Positions 17,826-27,048 of a DNA stretch of 64,000 bases are shown here, in pieces; the stretch's first letter is position 1, and each line of letters opens with the position of its first letter. The DNA is taken from the NCBI RefSeq assembly GCF_014207255.1, contig NZ_JACHCZ010000010.1, forward strand, positions 1 through 64,000, written 5' to 3'. This DNA is from Pseudomonas sp. JAI120 (GTDB lineage: Bacteria; Pseudomonadota; Gammaproteobacteria; Pseudomonadales; Pseudomonadaceae). A model generated the notes under the pieces. The model made no database searches. It was not told the origin of the DNA and was given only the letters and a program-made list of their open reading frames with translations. The position numbers were made by a program, and so were the translations under genes.

Positions 17826-19229
17826 TTACTGCGCAGCGGCGACCGCTTTCGTCTTACTCACTCGCAACCGGTAGGCCACATAGATAATCCCCACCCAAAC
17901 CGGCATCGCATACACCGACTCGCGAATGCCCGGGATCGCCAGCATCACGCTGATGATCATCAGCATGAACGCCAGGCACAGGTAGTTGCTGAACGGGAAC
18001 CAGAAGGTCTTGAACGACGGCGTCACACCTTGCTCACCCATGGCTTTGCGGAACTTGATGTGGGTGATGCTGATCAGCGCCCAGTTGATCATCAGCGAGG
18101 CAACCACCAGCGCAAACAGCAACTCCAGCGCACTCTTCGGCGCCACGTAGTTGACCACCACGCACAGCATCGTCACCAACGCCGAGATCGCCAGGGCCCG
18201 CAGTGGTACGCCTTGCTTGTTGAGCTTCATCAGCGCTTTTGGCGCATCACCTTGCTCGGCCAGGCCGAACAGCATGCGGCTGTTGCAGTACACGCCGCTG
18301 TTGTACACCGACAGCGCCGCGGTCAGCACCACGAAGTTGAGGATGTGGGCGGCGGTGTCGTTGCCGATCAGCGAGAAGATCTGCACAAACGGGCTGCCGC
18401 TGTAGGCATCGCCCGACGCGCCGAGGGTTTGCAGGAGTTGATCCCATGGGTACAGCGACAGCAGCACGGTCAATGCGCCGACGTAGAAAATCAGGATCCG
18501 GTACACCACCTGGTTGATCGCTTTCGGGATCACCTTGCGTGGCTCGCTGGCCTCGGCAGCGGTGATACCCACCAGCTCCAGGCCGCCGAACGAGAACATG
18601 ATGAAGGCCATGGACATCAACAGCCCCATGCCGCCATTCGGGAAGAACCCTCCGTGGCTCCACAGGTTGCTGATGGACGCTTGCGGGCCGCCGGTGCCGC
18701 TGAACAGCAGGTAGCAGCCGAGCACGATCATGCCGACAATCGCCACCACCTTGATGATCGCAAACCAGAACTCGGTCTCACCAAAGAATTTAACGTTCAG
18801 GGTGTTGATCAGATTCACCGCGACAAAGAACACCAGTGCGCTGACCCAGGTCGGGATCTCCGGCCACCAGAACTGGATGTACTTGCCCACGGCGGTCAGC
18901 TCGGCCATGCCCACCAGCACGTAGAGTACCCAGTAGTTCCAGCCGGCCAGGAAGCCCGCGTAACCGCCCCAGTATTTGTGGGCGAAGTGGCTGAACGAGC
19001 CGGCCACCGGTTCTTCGACGATCATCTCGCCGAGCTGGCGCATGATCAGGAACGCGATGAAACCGGCAATCGCGTAGCCCAGGATCATCGACGGCCCTGC
19101 CGACTTGAGTACCCCGGCCGAACCGAGGAACAGCCCCGTGCCAATCGCCCCGCCCAAGGCGATCAACTGAATATGCCGGTTCTTCAGGCCACGCTTGAGG
19201 CCTACCGGGTTAACCATGTCATCCGCCAT
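17826..19229 (-). CDS. Aromatic amino acid permease (AroP-like, APC family)
   Basis: A 467-residue inner-membrane transporter with about 12 predicted helices. It starts with the amino-acid permease signature RHIQLIALGGAIGTGLFLGS, followed by EMIVEEPVAGSFSHFAHKYW, which is typical of AroP/PheP-type proton symporters. Its place between kynBA and antABC suggests uptake of tryptophan or another aromatic amino acid to feed the pathway. The precise substrate cannot be read from sequence. Confidence 0.88.
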   Translation of the reverse strand: MADDMVNPVGLKRGLKNRHIQLIALGGAIGTGLFLGSAGVLKSAGPSMILGYAIAGFIAFLIMRQLGEMIVEEPVAGSFSHFAHKYWGGYAGFLAGWNYWVLYVLVGMAELTAVGKYIQFWWPEIPTWVSALVFFVAVNLINTLNVKFFGETEFWFAIIKVVAIVGMIVLGCYLLFSGTGGPQASISNLWSHGGFFPNGGMGLLMSMAFIMFSFGGLELVGITAAEASEPRKVIPKAINQVVYRILIFYVGALTVLLSLYPWDQLLQTLGASGDAYSGSPFVQIFSLIGNDTAAHILNFVVLTAALSVYNSGVYCNSRMLFGLAEQGDAPKALMKLNKQGVPLRALAISALVTMLCVVVNYVAPKSALELLFALVVASLMINWALISITHIKFRKAMGEQGVTPSFKTFWFPFSNYLCLAFMLMIISVMLAIPGIRESVYAMPVWVGIIYVAYRLRVSKTKAVAAAQ

Positions 19230-19286
19230 TAACGTTCCCTTCTACTTGTTTTTCTCGGGGTAGAACCCCTCAGAAGTGCTGAGGCG

Positions 19287-20294
19287 TCAGATATTACTCT
19301 GCGTAAACTTTTCGTAATACAGCTGAACGCCATCAAGTGCCTGATCCGCCAGCCATTGTTGGATGGATTCGACCATCGGAGGGGGGCCGCACACGTACAT
19401 ATCCGCCAATCCGTCGCGCAATTCGGCCAGGTCGAAATGGTCGGTGAGGTAGCCGCGCTTGCCAGGCCACTCGGGCGACGGTGCGCTCAGCACTTCGGTG
19501 TAGCGAAAACCGGGGATTTTCGAGGCGTATTGATGGATACGCTGCGCTTCGCATAAATCCTCAGCCCCGCGCACGCCGTAATACAGGTGCACGGGCTGCT
19601 CGCAGCCCGTGGCGGCCAGTTCATCGAGCATGCCGAGCAAGGCTGACAATCCGGTACCGCCGGCCACCAGCACCAACGGTTTGCTGACATGACGCAGGTA
19701 GAACGCACCCAGCGGCGCCTCGATCAGCAACGCATCGCCGACGTGGCAACGGTCACGCAGGTAGTTGCTCATCACCCCATCCGGCAGCAGGCGGATCAGG
19801 AACTGCAGCTGATTGCCCGGCAGGTTGGCGAAAGAGTAGGAGCGCCAACCGTCCGTGCCGGGCACCGAGATGCGCGCATATTGACCCGGTAGAAAATCCA
19901 GCGACGCGTCCAACCGCACCGTCAAGATCGCCGTACTGGCCGACACCTGCTGCACCTCGCTCACCGTGCCGCGCACCTGCACCGGCCCCGGCGCATTGCA
20001 CAGGCTTGAATCAAAGTCGAAGTAGAACGCCGCGTCGGACTTCACTCGGGTCTGGCAACTGAGCATCTTGCGCTGTTGAAGGTCGAGGCTGGAGAGGGCT
20101 TCCTCGTCCACATAGTCCTGGGTGTAATCCCCCGACTCGCACCGGCCCTGGCAGGTGCCGCACACGCCTTCGCGGCAATCCAGGGGGATCTTGATGCCAT
20201 TGCGCAGTGCCGCATCCAACAGGATTTCATTCGCGCCCACCGGAAAAAACAGAGTCTTGCCGTCGGCAAAACTGAAGGCCACTTTGTGATTCAT
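19287..20294 (-). CDS. antC: Anthranilate 1,2-dioxygenase electron-transfer component AntC
   Basis: This reductase passes electrons from NADH through FAD and a [2Fe-2S] centre to AntAB. The 335-residue protein has an N-terminal plant-type ferredoxin with CREGVCGTCQGRC and LSCQT, then the FAD-binding pattern ARISVPG...RSYSFAN and the NAD domain VAGGTGLSALLGML. The start at 20294 (MNHKVAF) is chosen because the 41 in-frame codons upstream look non-coding. It is the last gene of antABC, 67 bases after antB. BenC is the closest alternative, but the neighbours favour AntC. Confidence 0.9.
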   Translation of the reverse strand: MNHKVAFSFADGKTLFFPVGANEILLDAALRNGIKIPLDCREGVCGTCQGRCESGDYTQDYVDEEALSSLDLQQRKMLSCQTRVKSDAAFYFDFDSSLCNAPGPVQVRGTVSEVQQVSASTAILTVRLDASLDFLPGQYARISVPGTDGWRSYSFANLPGNQLQFLIRLLPDGVMSNYLRDRCHVGDALLIEAPLGAFYLRHVSKPLVLVAGGTGLSALLGMLDELAATGCEQPVHLYYGVRGAEDLCEAQRIHQYASKIPGFRYTEVLSAPSPEWPGKRGYLTDHFDLAELRDGLADMYVCGPPPMVESIQQWLADQALDGVQLYYEKFTQSNI

Positions 20295-20330
20295 GTAGGG
20301 GCTCCGCATATTGATGACGTGCGCACAACC

Positions 20331-20352
20331 TGTGGCAAGCCCGCTCGCCACA
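20331..20352. repeat. Short REP-like palindrome between antB and antC
   Basis: TGTGGCAAGC and GCTCGCCACA form a short imperfect inverted repeat in the 67-base antB-antC gap. It resembles the TGTGGCGAGC-type REP at 15424 and may tune mRNA levels within the operon. Confidence 0.45.
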
Positions 20353-20361
20353 AAGGCGTGT

Positions 20362-20856
20362 TCATAGGTGATAGAAATCCAGCACCGAATTGATGGTGTC
20401 GTTAAGCAGCAGCGCATGCTTGCGGGTGATCAGCCAGCTGTCGCCATGGGGCTTGAGGCGATAGGTGGCATGCCCGTAGAACTGCTCCGAAGTCGCCAGC
20501 CGATAGAACAGCGTGTGCCAGTTCAACCGGACCTCCAACGTGCCATCCGCCTGCTCGGCGATGCGCACGTTGTTGATCAGGTGCAAGGTGCGCGGCATCG
20601 GTGTGGCAGACGCCGCTTTGCCGGTGCGCAGGCGGAACACGCGGTCTTCCAGGCCCGAACGGTTGGCGTAATAGATCAGTGACATCTCACGCTTGGGGTC
20701 GCGGGTGTAGACGTGCTCCGAGTCCCATTGCGGCAGGTGAAATTCGCTCTGCGGGTCGAACAACTGCACATAGGCGTCCCAGTCCTGGGCGTCGCACAGC
20801 TCGGATTTACGGTAGAAAAACTGCTCGATCCGGTACTGCAATGGCGCATTCATCAT
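20362..20856 (-). CDS. antB: Anthranilate 1,2-dioxygenase small subunit AntB
   Basis: This is the beta subunit of the terminal oxygenase, which stabilises the alpha3beta3 assembly. The 164-residue product has the ring-hydroxylating beta-subunit fold, with QFFYRKSELCDAQDWDAYVQ and a C terminus KHALLLNDTINSVLDFYHL. It overlaps the antA stop by 4 bases (ATGA), which implies translational coupling. A second in-frame ATG immediately follows the first, so the start could be 3 bases later. Confidence 0.92.
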   Translation of the reverse strand: MMNAPLQYRIEQFFYRKSELCDAQDWDAYVQLFDPQSEFHLPQWDSEHVYTRDPKREMSLIYYANRSGLEDRVFRLRTGKAASATPMPRTLHLINNVRIAEQADGTLEVRLNWHTLFYRLATSEQFYGHATYRLKPHGDSWLITRKHALLLNDTINSVLDFYHL

Positions 20857-22244
20857 TTCACCTCCCGCAGTTTCAGCGCTTGTTGATCCAGGCCCTGGAG
20901 CAGGAACTGCTGCCAGTTGCGGTGCTGGTTGACGTACAGGCCTTCATGGGTGAACTCGGTGCCGGTCATGGCCGGTTGGATGCCGATGGCCTCGCTGTTC
21001 GGCGTTGGCCCGGTTTCCCAGCGATGGCTGCCGCGTGAAATATCGCTCCAGCGTTCCAGGCGGCCCTGGAAACCACGCTGGGCTTCGCGAAACTCCACGA
21101 GGTCGTCCGGCGTACCCATGCCCGAGACGTTGAAGAAGTCCTCGAACTGGCGAATACGGTTTTCGCGGTCGGCGTCGGATTCGCCCTTCACCCCCAGGCA
21201 CTGGCTGATGATCTCGGTCTTGTTCCACGCCACCGGGCGGATGATGCGCAACTGCGAGCTGATCTGGTCGAGGAAGAACAGGCTCGGGTAGATATTCAGG
21301 TTGCGCAGGCGGTGCATCATCCACTCGGCCTTCTGCTGGCCGTGCTCTTGCACCAGGCGCGGCATGATGGTGGCGTAGCCGGAGCGCACGCTGGGGTTGG
21401 GCATGTCGCTGAACAACACGCTGTGGCCATTGTTGAAGGCGAACCAACCGTCATCGGTGTTGGCGTCGCCGGCGCCGAGCTTGCTGTAGTCCAGGGTGCT
21501 GGCGGACCCGGTGCCGTTCTCGGTATTCACCTGCTGGCGATGCTGCACCGTGGCCACGTAGTTGTAGTGCACGGTGCTGACGTGATACCCGTCCAGGCCG
21601 TTTTCGTTTTGCAGTTTCCAGTTGCCGTCGTAGGTGTAGGCAGACTTGCCCGGCAGCACCTCCAACTCACCGGTGGCAGACTGCGCGACCATCATGTCGA
21701 AGAACACTTTGGCGTCGCCGAGGAAGTCTTCCAGGCTGTCACGGCCATTCACATCCAGGCTGATGAAGACAAAGCCCTTGTAGCTGTCGATGCGCGCCTT
21801 TTTCAGGCCGCGTGTCGCCTTGTCGAAACCTTCCGGATATTCCCCCGGCGCCTTGACCTTCACCAGCCGGCCATCGCTCTTGTAGCACCAGGCGTGGAAC
21901 GGGCAGGTGAAGGTCGACTGGTTGCCCTTGCCGACCCGGGTGAGGGTGGTGCCGCGATGCTGGCAGGCGTTGACCAGCGCATTGAGCCGGCCCTCGCCAT
22001 CGCGGGTGATGATCATCGGCTGGCGCCCGGCACGCATCGTCACGAAGTCGTGATGATTGGCCAGTTCGCTTTCGTGGCAGGCGTAGATCCAGTTCTTCTC
22101 GAAGATCAGCTCCATCTCCAGGTCGAACAGCTCGGGCTCGGTAAACATGTCGCGGGCGATACGGAACACTGCGTCTGCCGGACGAAAATCCAGGCAGCTT
22201 TCGATAAAGCTTTTCCATTGCTCGACGCTTCTTGCACCACTCAT
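20853..22244 (-). CDS. antA: Anthranilate 1,2-dioxygenase large subunit AntA
   Basis: This is the catalytic subunit that converts anthranilate to catechol with loss of CO2 and ammonia. The 463-residue protein has a Rieske motif C94-x-H96 and C114-x2-H117, and the mononuclear iron site D218, H221 and H226 in NGLDGYHVSTVH. The start at 22244 (MSGARSVEQW) fits the family length; the 24 in-frame codons before it are likely not translated. It is divergent from antR with 311 bases between them. Confidence 0.94.
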   Translation of the reverse strand: MSGARSVEQWKSFIESCLDFRPADAVFRIARDMFTEPELFDLEMELIFEKNWIYACHESELANHHDFVTMRAGRQPMIITRDGEGRLNALVNACQHRGTTLTRVGKGNQSTFTCPFHAWCYKSDGRLVKVKAPGEYPEGFDKATRGLKKARIDSYKGFVFISLDVNGRDSLEDFLGDAKVFFDMMVAQSATGELEVLPGKSAYTYDGNWKLQNENGLDGYHVSTVHYNYVATVQHRQQVNTENGTGSASTLDYSKLGAGDANTDDGWFAFNNGHSVLFSDMPNPSVRSGYATIMPRLVQEHGQQKAEWMMHRLRNLNIYPSLFFLDQISSQLRIIRPVAWNKTEIISQCLGVKGESDADRENRIRQFEDFFNVSGMGTPDDLVEFREAQRGFQGRLERWSDISRGSHRWETGPTPNSEAIGIQPAMTGTEFTHEGLYVNQHRNWQQFLLQGLDQQALKLREVK

Positions 22245-22555
22245 GGGAGGCACCTTTTGATCATGGCTAAACAGGTGAGCCATTAAGAGGCTGCGACAAG
22301 GTGGCGGGCTATCCACTTAATGGGGGAAGGTGGGCCGCAAAGTTGGGCAGCAAATACCCACGGCGGTGCGGGCGGTGACGCGACGCGCTACCGTCTGGCG
22401 AGGCAAAGGGCGTCAACACCTGCGGTTTATCCACATAGTTGGCGGTTGCTATCCACCCGGTTGCAATCGGGCCGGCGTGGCGTAGAACTTGCTGTGGAAC
22501 CACAACGACGCGCCGCCAGAGCGCGCAACAGCCTAACCGCCGTGGGTGCACCCTG
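22245..22555. promoter_or_regulatory. antA-antR divergent control region
   Basis: This 311-base gap holds no gene. TATCCAC occurs three times in the same orientation, at 22310-22316, 22428-22434 and 22450-22456. The last two start exactly 22 bases apart, about two helical turns, which is the usual layout of AraC-type half-sites. AntR is an AraC-family activator, so this pair is the best candidate operator. No strong sigma70 promoter is seen for antA, as expected for an activated gene. Confidence 0.5.
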
Positions 22556-23548
22556 ATGAGTAGCCAGACACGCGATATTCATATTCAACGCTTCGACCTC
22601 GAAGGCGCCCGCAGCTGGATGTCCGGCATTTGCGGGCCCCATCGCCTGGCGACGGCCACGCCCGAGCGCCTGCGCTTTCATCACAGTGCCAACGTGTTCA
22701 AGTCCCGCGCCACCACCCTGGGGGTGATCGAATACGGCACCGACGTGACCATCGATATCGAAGACGCCGAGCACTTCAGCAGCTACAGCGTGAGCCTGCC
22801 GCTGGTGGGCGAACAGGCGTTGAGCAAGAACGGTGAGTGCCTGGGTTCCAACCGCGATCAGGGCGTGATCATCGCGCCCAACGAGCACCAGGTGCTGGCG
22901 ATTTCCGGTGACTGCCGCAAGTTGCAGGTGGTGATCACCCGGGCGGCGATGAGCGAATCGCTGGAAGGCTTGCTGCAACGGCCTATCGAAGCGCCGCTGC
23001 AATTTGAACCGGTGATGGATGCGGTGGAGGGCGCTTCGGCGTCGTGGTGGCGCATGGCGCGTTATTTCATCGCCGAGCTGGAAGGCAGCAGTGAGTTGTA
23101 TGAGCAGGCGGCGTTTACCCGTGACCTGGAAAGCTCGCTGATCAAGGGCCTGATCCTCGCCCAGCCGAACAACTACTCGGAAGAACTGCGTGACGTGCTG
23201 GGGGTGAAACTGCCCCATTACCTGATCCGTGCGCGCCAATACATTCACGCCAACGCCCGCGAGGCGCTGCACCTCGAAGACCTGGAAGCCGCTGCCGGCG
23301 TGTCGCGGTTCAAGCTGTTCGATGCGTTTCGCAAGTACTTCGCCCTGTCGCCCATGGCCTACCTGAAGAAGCATCGGCTGAATGCAGTGCGCCAGGAAAT
23401 CCTTGAGCACGGTTCAATCCGCACCATCTCCGAGATCGCCCTGGGCTGGGGCTTTACCCACCTGGGGCGGTTCTCGGCGGAGTATCGAAAACTGTTCGAT
23501 GAGTCCCCCAGCCAGACGTTGCAGCGCAAGCGTATGCGCAGTACTTGA
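22556..23548 (+). CDS. antR: AraC-family activator AntR
   Basis: A 330-residue regulator with an N-terminal cupin-like sensing domain and a C-terminal AraC HTH pair: LEDLEAAAGVSRFKLFDAFR and ISEIALGWGFTHLGRFSAEY. In Pseudomonas, AntR activates antABC in response to anthranilate. The start at 22556 places a normal N terminus; the 39 in-frame codons upstream overlap the proposed operator and are not expected to be coding. It is divergent from antA, which supports the name. Confidence 0.9.
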   Translation: MSSQTRDIHIQRFDLEGARSWMSGICGPHRLATATPERLRFHHSANVFKSRATTLGVIEYGTDVTIDIEDAEHFSSYSVSLPLVGEQALSKNGECLGSNRDQGVIIAPNEHQVLAISGDCRKLQVVITRAAMSESLEGLLQRPIEAPLQFEPVMDAVEGASASWWRMARYFIAELEGSSELYEQAAFTRDLESSLIKGLILAQPNNYSEELRDVLGVKLPHYLIRARQYIHANAREALHLEDLEAAAGVSRFKLFDAFRKYFALSPMAYLKKHRLNAVRQEILEHGSIRTISEIALGWGFTHLGRFSAEYRKLFDESPSQTLQRKRMRST

Positions 23549-23578
23549 ACCTGATGAAGATCAACATGTGGGAGGGTT

Positions 23579-24454
23579 TCAGATCAGTTCTTCAACCAAC
23601 TGCAGGCAATGACTAAGCCCTGGCGACTGATCATTCACCCGTCGGCTCAGAATGATCGGCGAGGTCGCCGTCGCTTCTACAACCGGCGTGTAGCCAATAT
23701 CCGCGCGATGCAGCACCTGCACCGATGCCGGCACCAGCGTCACGCCCATGCCCGCACCGACCAGGCCGATGGCGGTCTGCAATTCGTTGGTCCACTGCGC
23801 CACCTTGAGGCTCAGGCCGTGGGCGTCGAACAGCGCGATCACATGGTCGGCATAGCTGGGGCGCGGGTTGCCGGGGTAGAGCACAAACGGCTCGGCGGCC
23901 AGTTGGGCGAGGGTCGCGGGGGCGCCCAACAAGGGGTGGCCGGCGGGCAGCACGGCGACCAACCGATCCTCCACCAGCACGCGCTGGACGATGGCCGGGT
24001 CGTCGATACGAATGCGCCCGAAACCCACATCGATACGCCCGGCCTTGAGCGCCTCGACCTGCTGCAAGGTGGTCATTTCCGACAACCCCAACTCCAGCTC
24101 CAACGCCTCATGGTTGCGCAGCCGCCGAATCAATTCCGGCAGCACGCCATACAAGGTCGATGGGGCAAACCCGATGCCCAGCCAGGTCTTCTCGCCCTGG
24201 CCGATGCGTCGCGTGTTGTCGCAGACTTTGTTCAACTGCTCGAGCAATACATTGGCGTGTTCATAGAAAAACCGCCCGGCCTCGGTCAGCCGCAGCGGTC
24301 GGCCACGCTCCAGCAGAATCACACCCAATTCCTCTTCCAATTGCTGGATCTGCCGGCTCAACGGCGGCTGGGCGATGTGCAGGCGTTCGGCGGCACGGGT
24401 GAAGTTGAGGGTCTGCCCCAACACCTGGAAGTAGCGCAGATGACGCAGTTCCAT
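23579..24454 (-). CDS. catR: LysR-family regulator CatR
   Basis: CatR activates catBCA in response to cis,cis-muconate. The 291-residue protein begins MELRHLRYFQVLGQTLNFTR, followed by AERLHIAQPPLSRQIQQLEE, the CatR/BenM-type HTH. The start at 24454 has an AAGGAG ribosome site on the minus strand and fits the conserved N terminus. It is divergent from catB, 114 bases apart, with a palindromic operator between. Convergent antR ends 30 bases away. Confidence 0.92.
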   Translation of the reverse strand: MELRHLRYFQVLGQTLNFTRAAERLHIAQPPLSRQIQQLEEELGVILLERGRPLRLTEAGRFFYEHANVLLEQLNKVCDNTRRIGQGEKTWLGIGFAPSTLYGVLPELIRRLRNHEALELELGLSEMTTLQQVEALKAGRIDVGFGRIRIDDPAIVQRVLVEDRLVAVLPAGHPLLGAPATLAQLAAEPFVLYPGNPRPSYADHVIALFDAHGLSLKVAQWTNELQTAIGLVGAGMGVTLVPASVQVLHRADIGYTPVVEATATSPIILSRRVNDQSPGLSHCLQLVEELI

Positions 24455-24467
24455 AACGGCTCCTTTC

Positions 24468-24504
24468 ATACCTTGAGGGTATTGCTTGAGACTAATTCTA
24501 TATT
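24468..24504. promoter_or_regulatory. Candidate CatR operator and catB promoter
   Basis: ATACC-N5-GGTAT at 24468-24482 is a perfect 5-base inverted repeat containing the LysR-type T-N11-A pattern. It starts 14 bases before the catR start and could also serve autorepression. A TATATT -10-like box for catB lies at 24499-24504, without a good -35, which fits an activator-dependent promoter. A related AACCC-AAC-GGGTA sequence lies near 24551. Confidence 0.55.
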
Positions 24505-24568
24505 GGAAGCCAGGAAAAATGCGGAACAGAATCGACGTAAATCTATAAATAACCCAACGGGTATTGCC

Positions 24569-25696
24569 ATGCCGATTCGCGCCATCGAGTCGATCGAGAC
24601 CATTATCGTCGACCTTCCCACCCTTCGCCCGCACAAACTGGCGATGCACACCATGCAAAACCAGACCCTGGTGATCATCCGCGTGCGCTGCGCCGACGGC
24701 ATCGAAGGCATCGGTGAATCCACCACCATCGGTGGCCTGAGCTACGGTAACGAGAGCCCCGACAGCATCAAGGTCAACATCGACCGTCACTTCGCGCCAC
24801 TGCTGATCGGCCAGGACGCCAGCAATATCAACGCTGCCATGTTGCGCCTGGAGCGCAGCATTCGCGGCAACACCTTTGCCAAATCCGGTATCGAAAGCGC
24901 CTTGCTCGACGCCCACGGCAAGCGCCTGAACCTGCCCGTCAGCGAACTGCTCGGTGGGCGTGTGCGCGATGCGTTGCCGGTGGCCTGGACACTCGCCAGC
25001 GGCAATACCGCCCAGGACATTGCCGAGGCCGAAAAGATGCTCGACCTGCGCCGCCACCGCATCTTCAAGTTGAAGATCGGTGCCGGTGAAGTTGGCCATG
25101 ACCTAGCCCATGTCATCGCGATCAAAAAGGCCCTGGGCGAGCGTGCCAGCGTGCGCGTCGACGTCAACCAGGCCTGGGACGAGGCCGTGGCCCTGCGTGC
25201 GTGCAAGGTGCTCGGCGACAACGGCATCGACCTGATCGAGCAGCCGATCTCGCGCAATAACCGTGGGGGCATGGCCCGGCTCAACCTGTCGAGCCCGGCG
25301 CCGATCATGGCTGACGAATCCATCGAGTGTGTCGAAGATGCCTTCAACCTGGCCCGTGAAGGCGCGGCCTCGGTGTTCGCCCTGAAGATCGCCAAGAACG
25401 GCGGCCCCCGCGCGGTATTGCGCACCGCTGCGATTGCCGAGGCAGCCGGTATCGGCCTGTACGGCGGCACGATGCTGGAAGGGGGGATCGGCACCCTGGC
25501 GTCGGCGCATGCCTTCCTTACGGTGGACAAACTGGCGTGGGGCACCGAGTTGTTCGGCCCGCTGTTGCTGACCGAAGACATCCTTACCGAGCCGCCGCTG
25601 TACCGCGACTTCCAGCTGCATGTCTCCCATTTGCCGGGCCTGGGCCTGGCCATCGATGAAGAGCGTCTGGCGTTCTTCCGTCGTGACAAACACTAA
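24569..25696 (+). CDS. catB: Muconate cycloisomerase
   Basis: It converts cis,cis-muconate to muconolactone, the second step of the catechol ortho-cleavage branch. The 375-residue enolase-superfamily protein shows the catalytic K-x-K in RIFKLKIGAG, metal ligands in RVDVNQAWD, IEQPISR and MADESIE, and the late GGTMLEGGIGTLASAH. The start at 24569 (MPIRAIES) gives the usual length. It is first in catBCA. Confidence 0.96.
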   Translation: MPIRAIESIETIIVDLPTLRPHKLAMHTMQNQTLVIIRVRCADGIEGIGESTTIGGLSYGNESPDSIKVNIDRHFAPLLIGQDASNINAAMLRLERSIRGNTFAKSGIESALLDAHGKRLNLPVSELLGGRVRDALPVAWTLASGNTAQDIAEAEKMLDLRRHRIFKLKIGAGEVGHDLAHVIAIKKALGERASVRVDVNQAWDEAVALRACKVLGDNGIDLIEQPISRNNRGGMARLNLSSPAPIMADESIECVEDAFNLAREGAASVFALKIAKNGGPRAVLRTAAIAEAAGIGLYGGTMLEGGIGTLASAHAFLTVDKLAWGTELFGPLLLTEDILTEPPLYRDFQLHVSHLPGLGLAIDEERLAFFRRDKH

Positions 25697-25707
25697 GAGG
25701 CGCCGCC

Positions 25708-25998
25708 ATGTTGTTCCACGTAAAAATGACCGTGAACCTGCCCGTCGACATGAACCCCGAGCGCGCCGCCAGCCTCAAGGCCGACGAAAAAGCCCTGGCT
25801 CGACGTTTACAAGAGCAAGGCAAATGGCGCCACTTGTGGCGCATCGCCGGGCTCTACGCCAACTACAGCGTATTCGACGTCGACAGTGTGCAAGAACTGC
25901 ATGACCTGCTGATGCAACTGCCGCTTTACCCCTACATGGCCATCGAAGTGAACGCCTTGTGCCGGCACCCTTCGTCGATCCATGCGGACGACCGCTAG
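25708..25998 (+). CDS. catC: Muconolactone delta-isomerase
   Basis: It isomerises muconolactone to 3-oxoadipate enol-lactone. The 96-residue protein has the family length and begins MLFHVKMTVNLPVDM; it also contains GKWRHLWRIAGLYANYSVFD and the typical PLYPYMAIEVNALCRHPSSI end. It lies 11 bases after catB and 41 before catA in a catBCA operon. Confidence 0.97.
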   Translation: MLFHVKMTVNLPVDMNPERAASLKADEKALARRLQEQGKWRHLWRIAGLYANYSVFDVDSVQELHDLLMQLPLYPYMAIEVNALCRHPSSIHADDR

Positions 25999-26039
25999 GC
26001 CGGTTTTCACCCTGATAACTACAAGATGAGGAATGCACC

Positions 26040-26969
26040 ATGTCCATCCGACTGTCCCAGACTGCCCATGCCCAACAGTTTCTCGAAGAAGCCAGCGGCA
26101 ACCTCACTGACGGCGGCAACCCGCGCACCAAGGCGCTGATCTACCGGATCCTGCGCGATACGGTAAACATTATCGAAGACCTGGAAGTGACCCCGGAAGA
26201 GTTCTGGAAGGCGGTCAACTACCTCAATGAATTGGGCAAAAACCAGGAGGCCGGACTGCTCGCCGCCGGGCTCGGTCTGGAGCATTACCTGGACATGCTG
26301 ATGGACGCCGCCGATGAGGAAGCCGGCAAATCCGGCGGTACCCCGCGCACCATCGAAGGCCCGCTGTATGTGGCCGGCGCGCCGCTGTCGAAGTACGAGG
26401 CGCGGCTGGACGATGGCAAGGACGAGGCGGTGCCGCTGTTTATGCGCGGGCAAGTGCGCGACACCGAGGGCAAGCCGTTGGCGGGGGCGATTGTCGATGT
26501 GTGGCAGGCCAATACCGGTGGCACCTATTCGTGGTTCGACCCGACGCAATCCGAATTCAACCTGCGCCGCCGCATCGAGACCGACGCCCAGGGCAACTAC
26601 CGCTTTCGCAGCATCGTGCCCTCGGGCTATGGCTGCCCGCCGACCGGGCCGACCCAGCAGTTGCTCGATCAACTGGGGCGTCACGGCCAGCGGCCGGCGC
26701 ATATCCACTTCTTCATCTCGGCGCCGGGGTACCGGCACCTGACCACGCAGATCAACCTGTCGGATGACCCGTACCTGCATGATGATTTTGCCTACGCGAC
26801 GCGGGATGAGTTGATTGCCGAGATTCGCTTCAGCGACGATCCGCAACTGGCGCGGGAGTTTGGCGTGGAAGGGCGGTTTGCGCAGATTGATTTTGACTTT
26901 GAGTTGCAGGCCGCGGCAGCGCCGGTAGAGCAAAAACGCATGCAGCGGGTTCGTGCGTTGGAGGATTGA
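26040..26969 (+). CDS. catA: Catechol 1,2-dioxygenase
   Basis: This non-heme Fe(III) intradiol dioxygenase cleaves catechol to cis,cis-muconate. The 309-residue protein has an N-terminal helical dimer domain and the iron ligands Tyr163 (GGTYSWFD), Tyr197 (PSGYGCPP), His221 and His223 (RPAHIHFF). Arg at the conserved substrate-binding region FNLRRRIE is present. It is last in catBCA, preceded by AAGATGAGGA as a likely ribosome site. A REP hairpin begins 16 bases after its stop. Confidence 0.97.
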   Translation: MSIRLSQTAHAQQFLEEASGNLTDGGNPRTKALIYRILRDTVNIIEDLEVTPEEFWKAVNYLNELGKNQEAGLLAAGLGLEHYLDMLMDAADEEAGKSGGTPRTIEGPLYVAGAPLSKYEARLDDGKDEAVPLFMRGQVRDTEGKPLAGAIVDVWQANTGGTYSWFDPTQSEFNLRRRIETDAQGNYRFRSIVPSGYGCPPTGPTQQLLDQLGRHGQRPAHIHFFISAPGYRHLTTQINLSDDPYLHDDFAYATRDELIAEIRFSDDPQLAREFGVEGRFAQIDFDFELQAAAAPVEQKRMQRVRALED

Positions 26970-26984
26970 TCAACACGGTCAAAA

Positions 26985-27029
26985 ATGTGGGAGGGGGCAA
27001 GTCGAATCGTCGCACCGCCCCTCCCACAT
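26985..27029. repeat. Hybrid REP element after catA
   Basis: A 45-base element starts ATGTGGGAGGGGGCAAGTC and ends with CCGCCCCTCCCACAT. Its interior AAGTCGAATCGTCG differs from the common REPs but matches, in reverse, the element at 34230-34267. It lies between the convergent catA and kynR genes and may end catBCA transcription. Confidence 0.75.
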
Positions 27030-27048
27030 TCGAGCGATGGTGCTGCTC

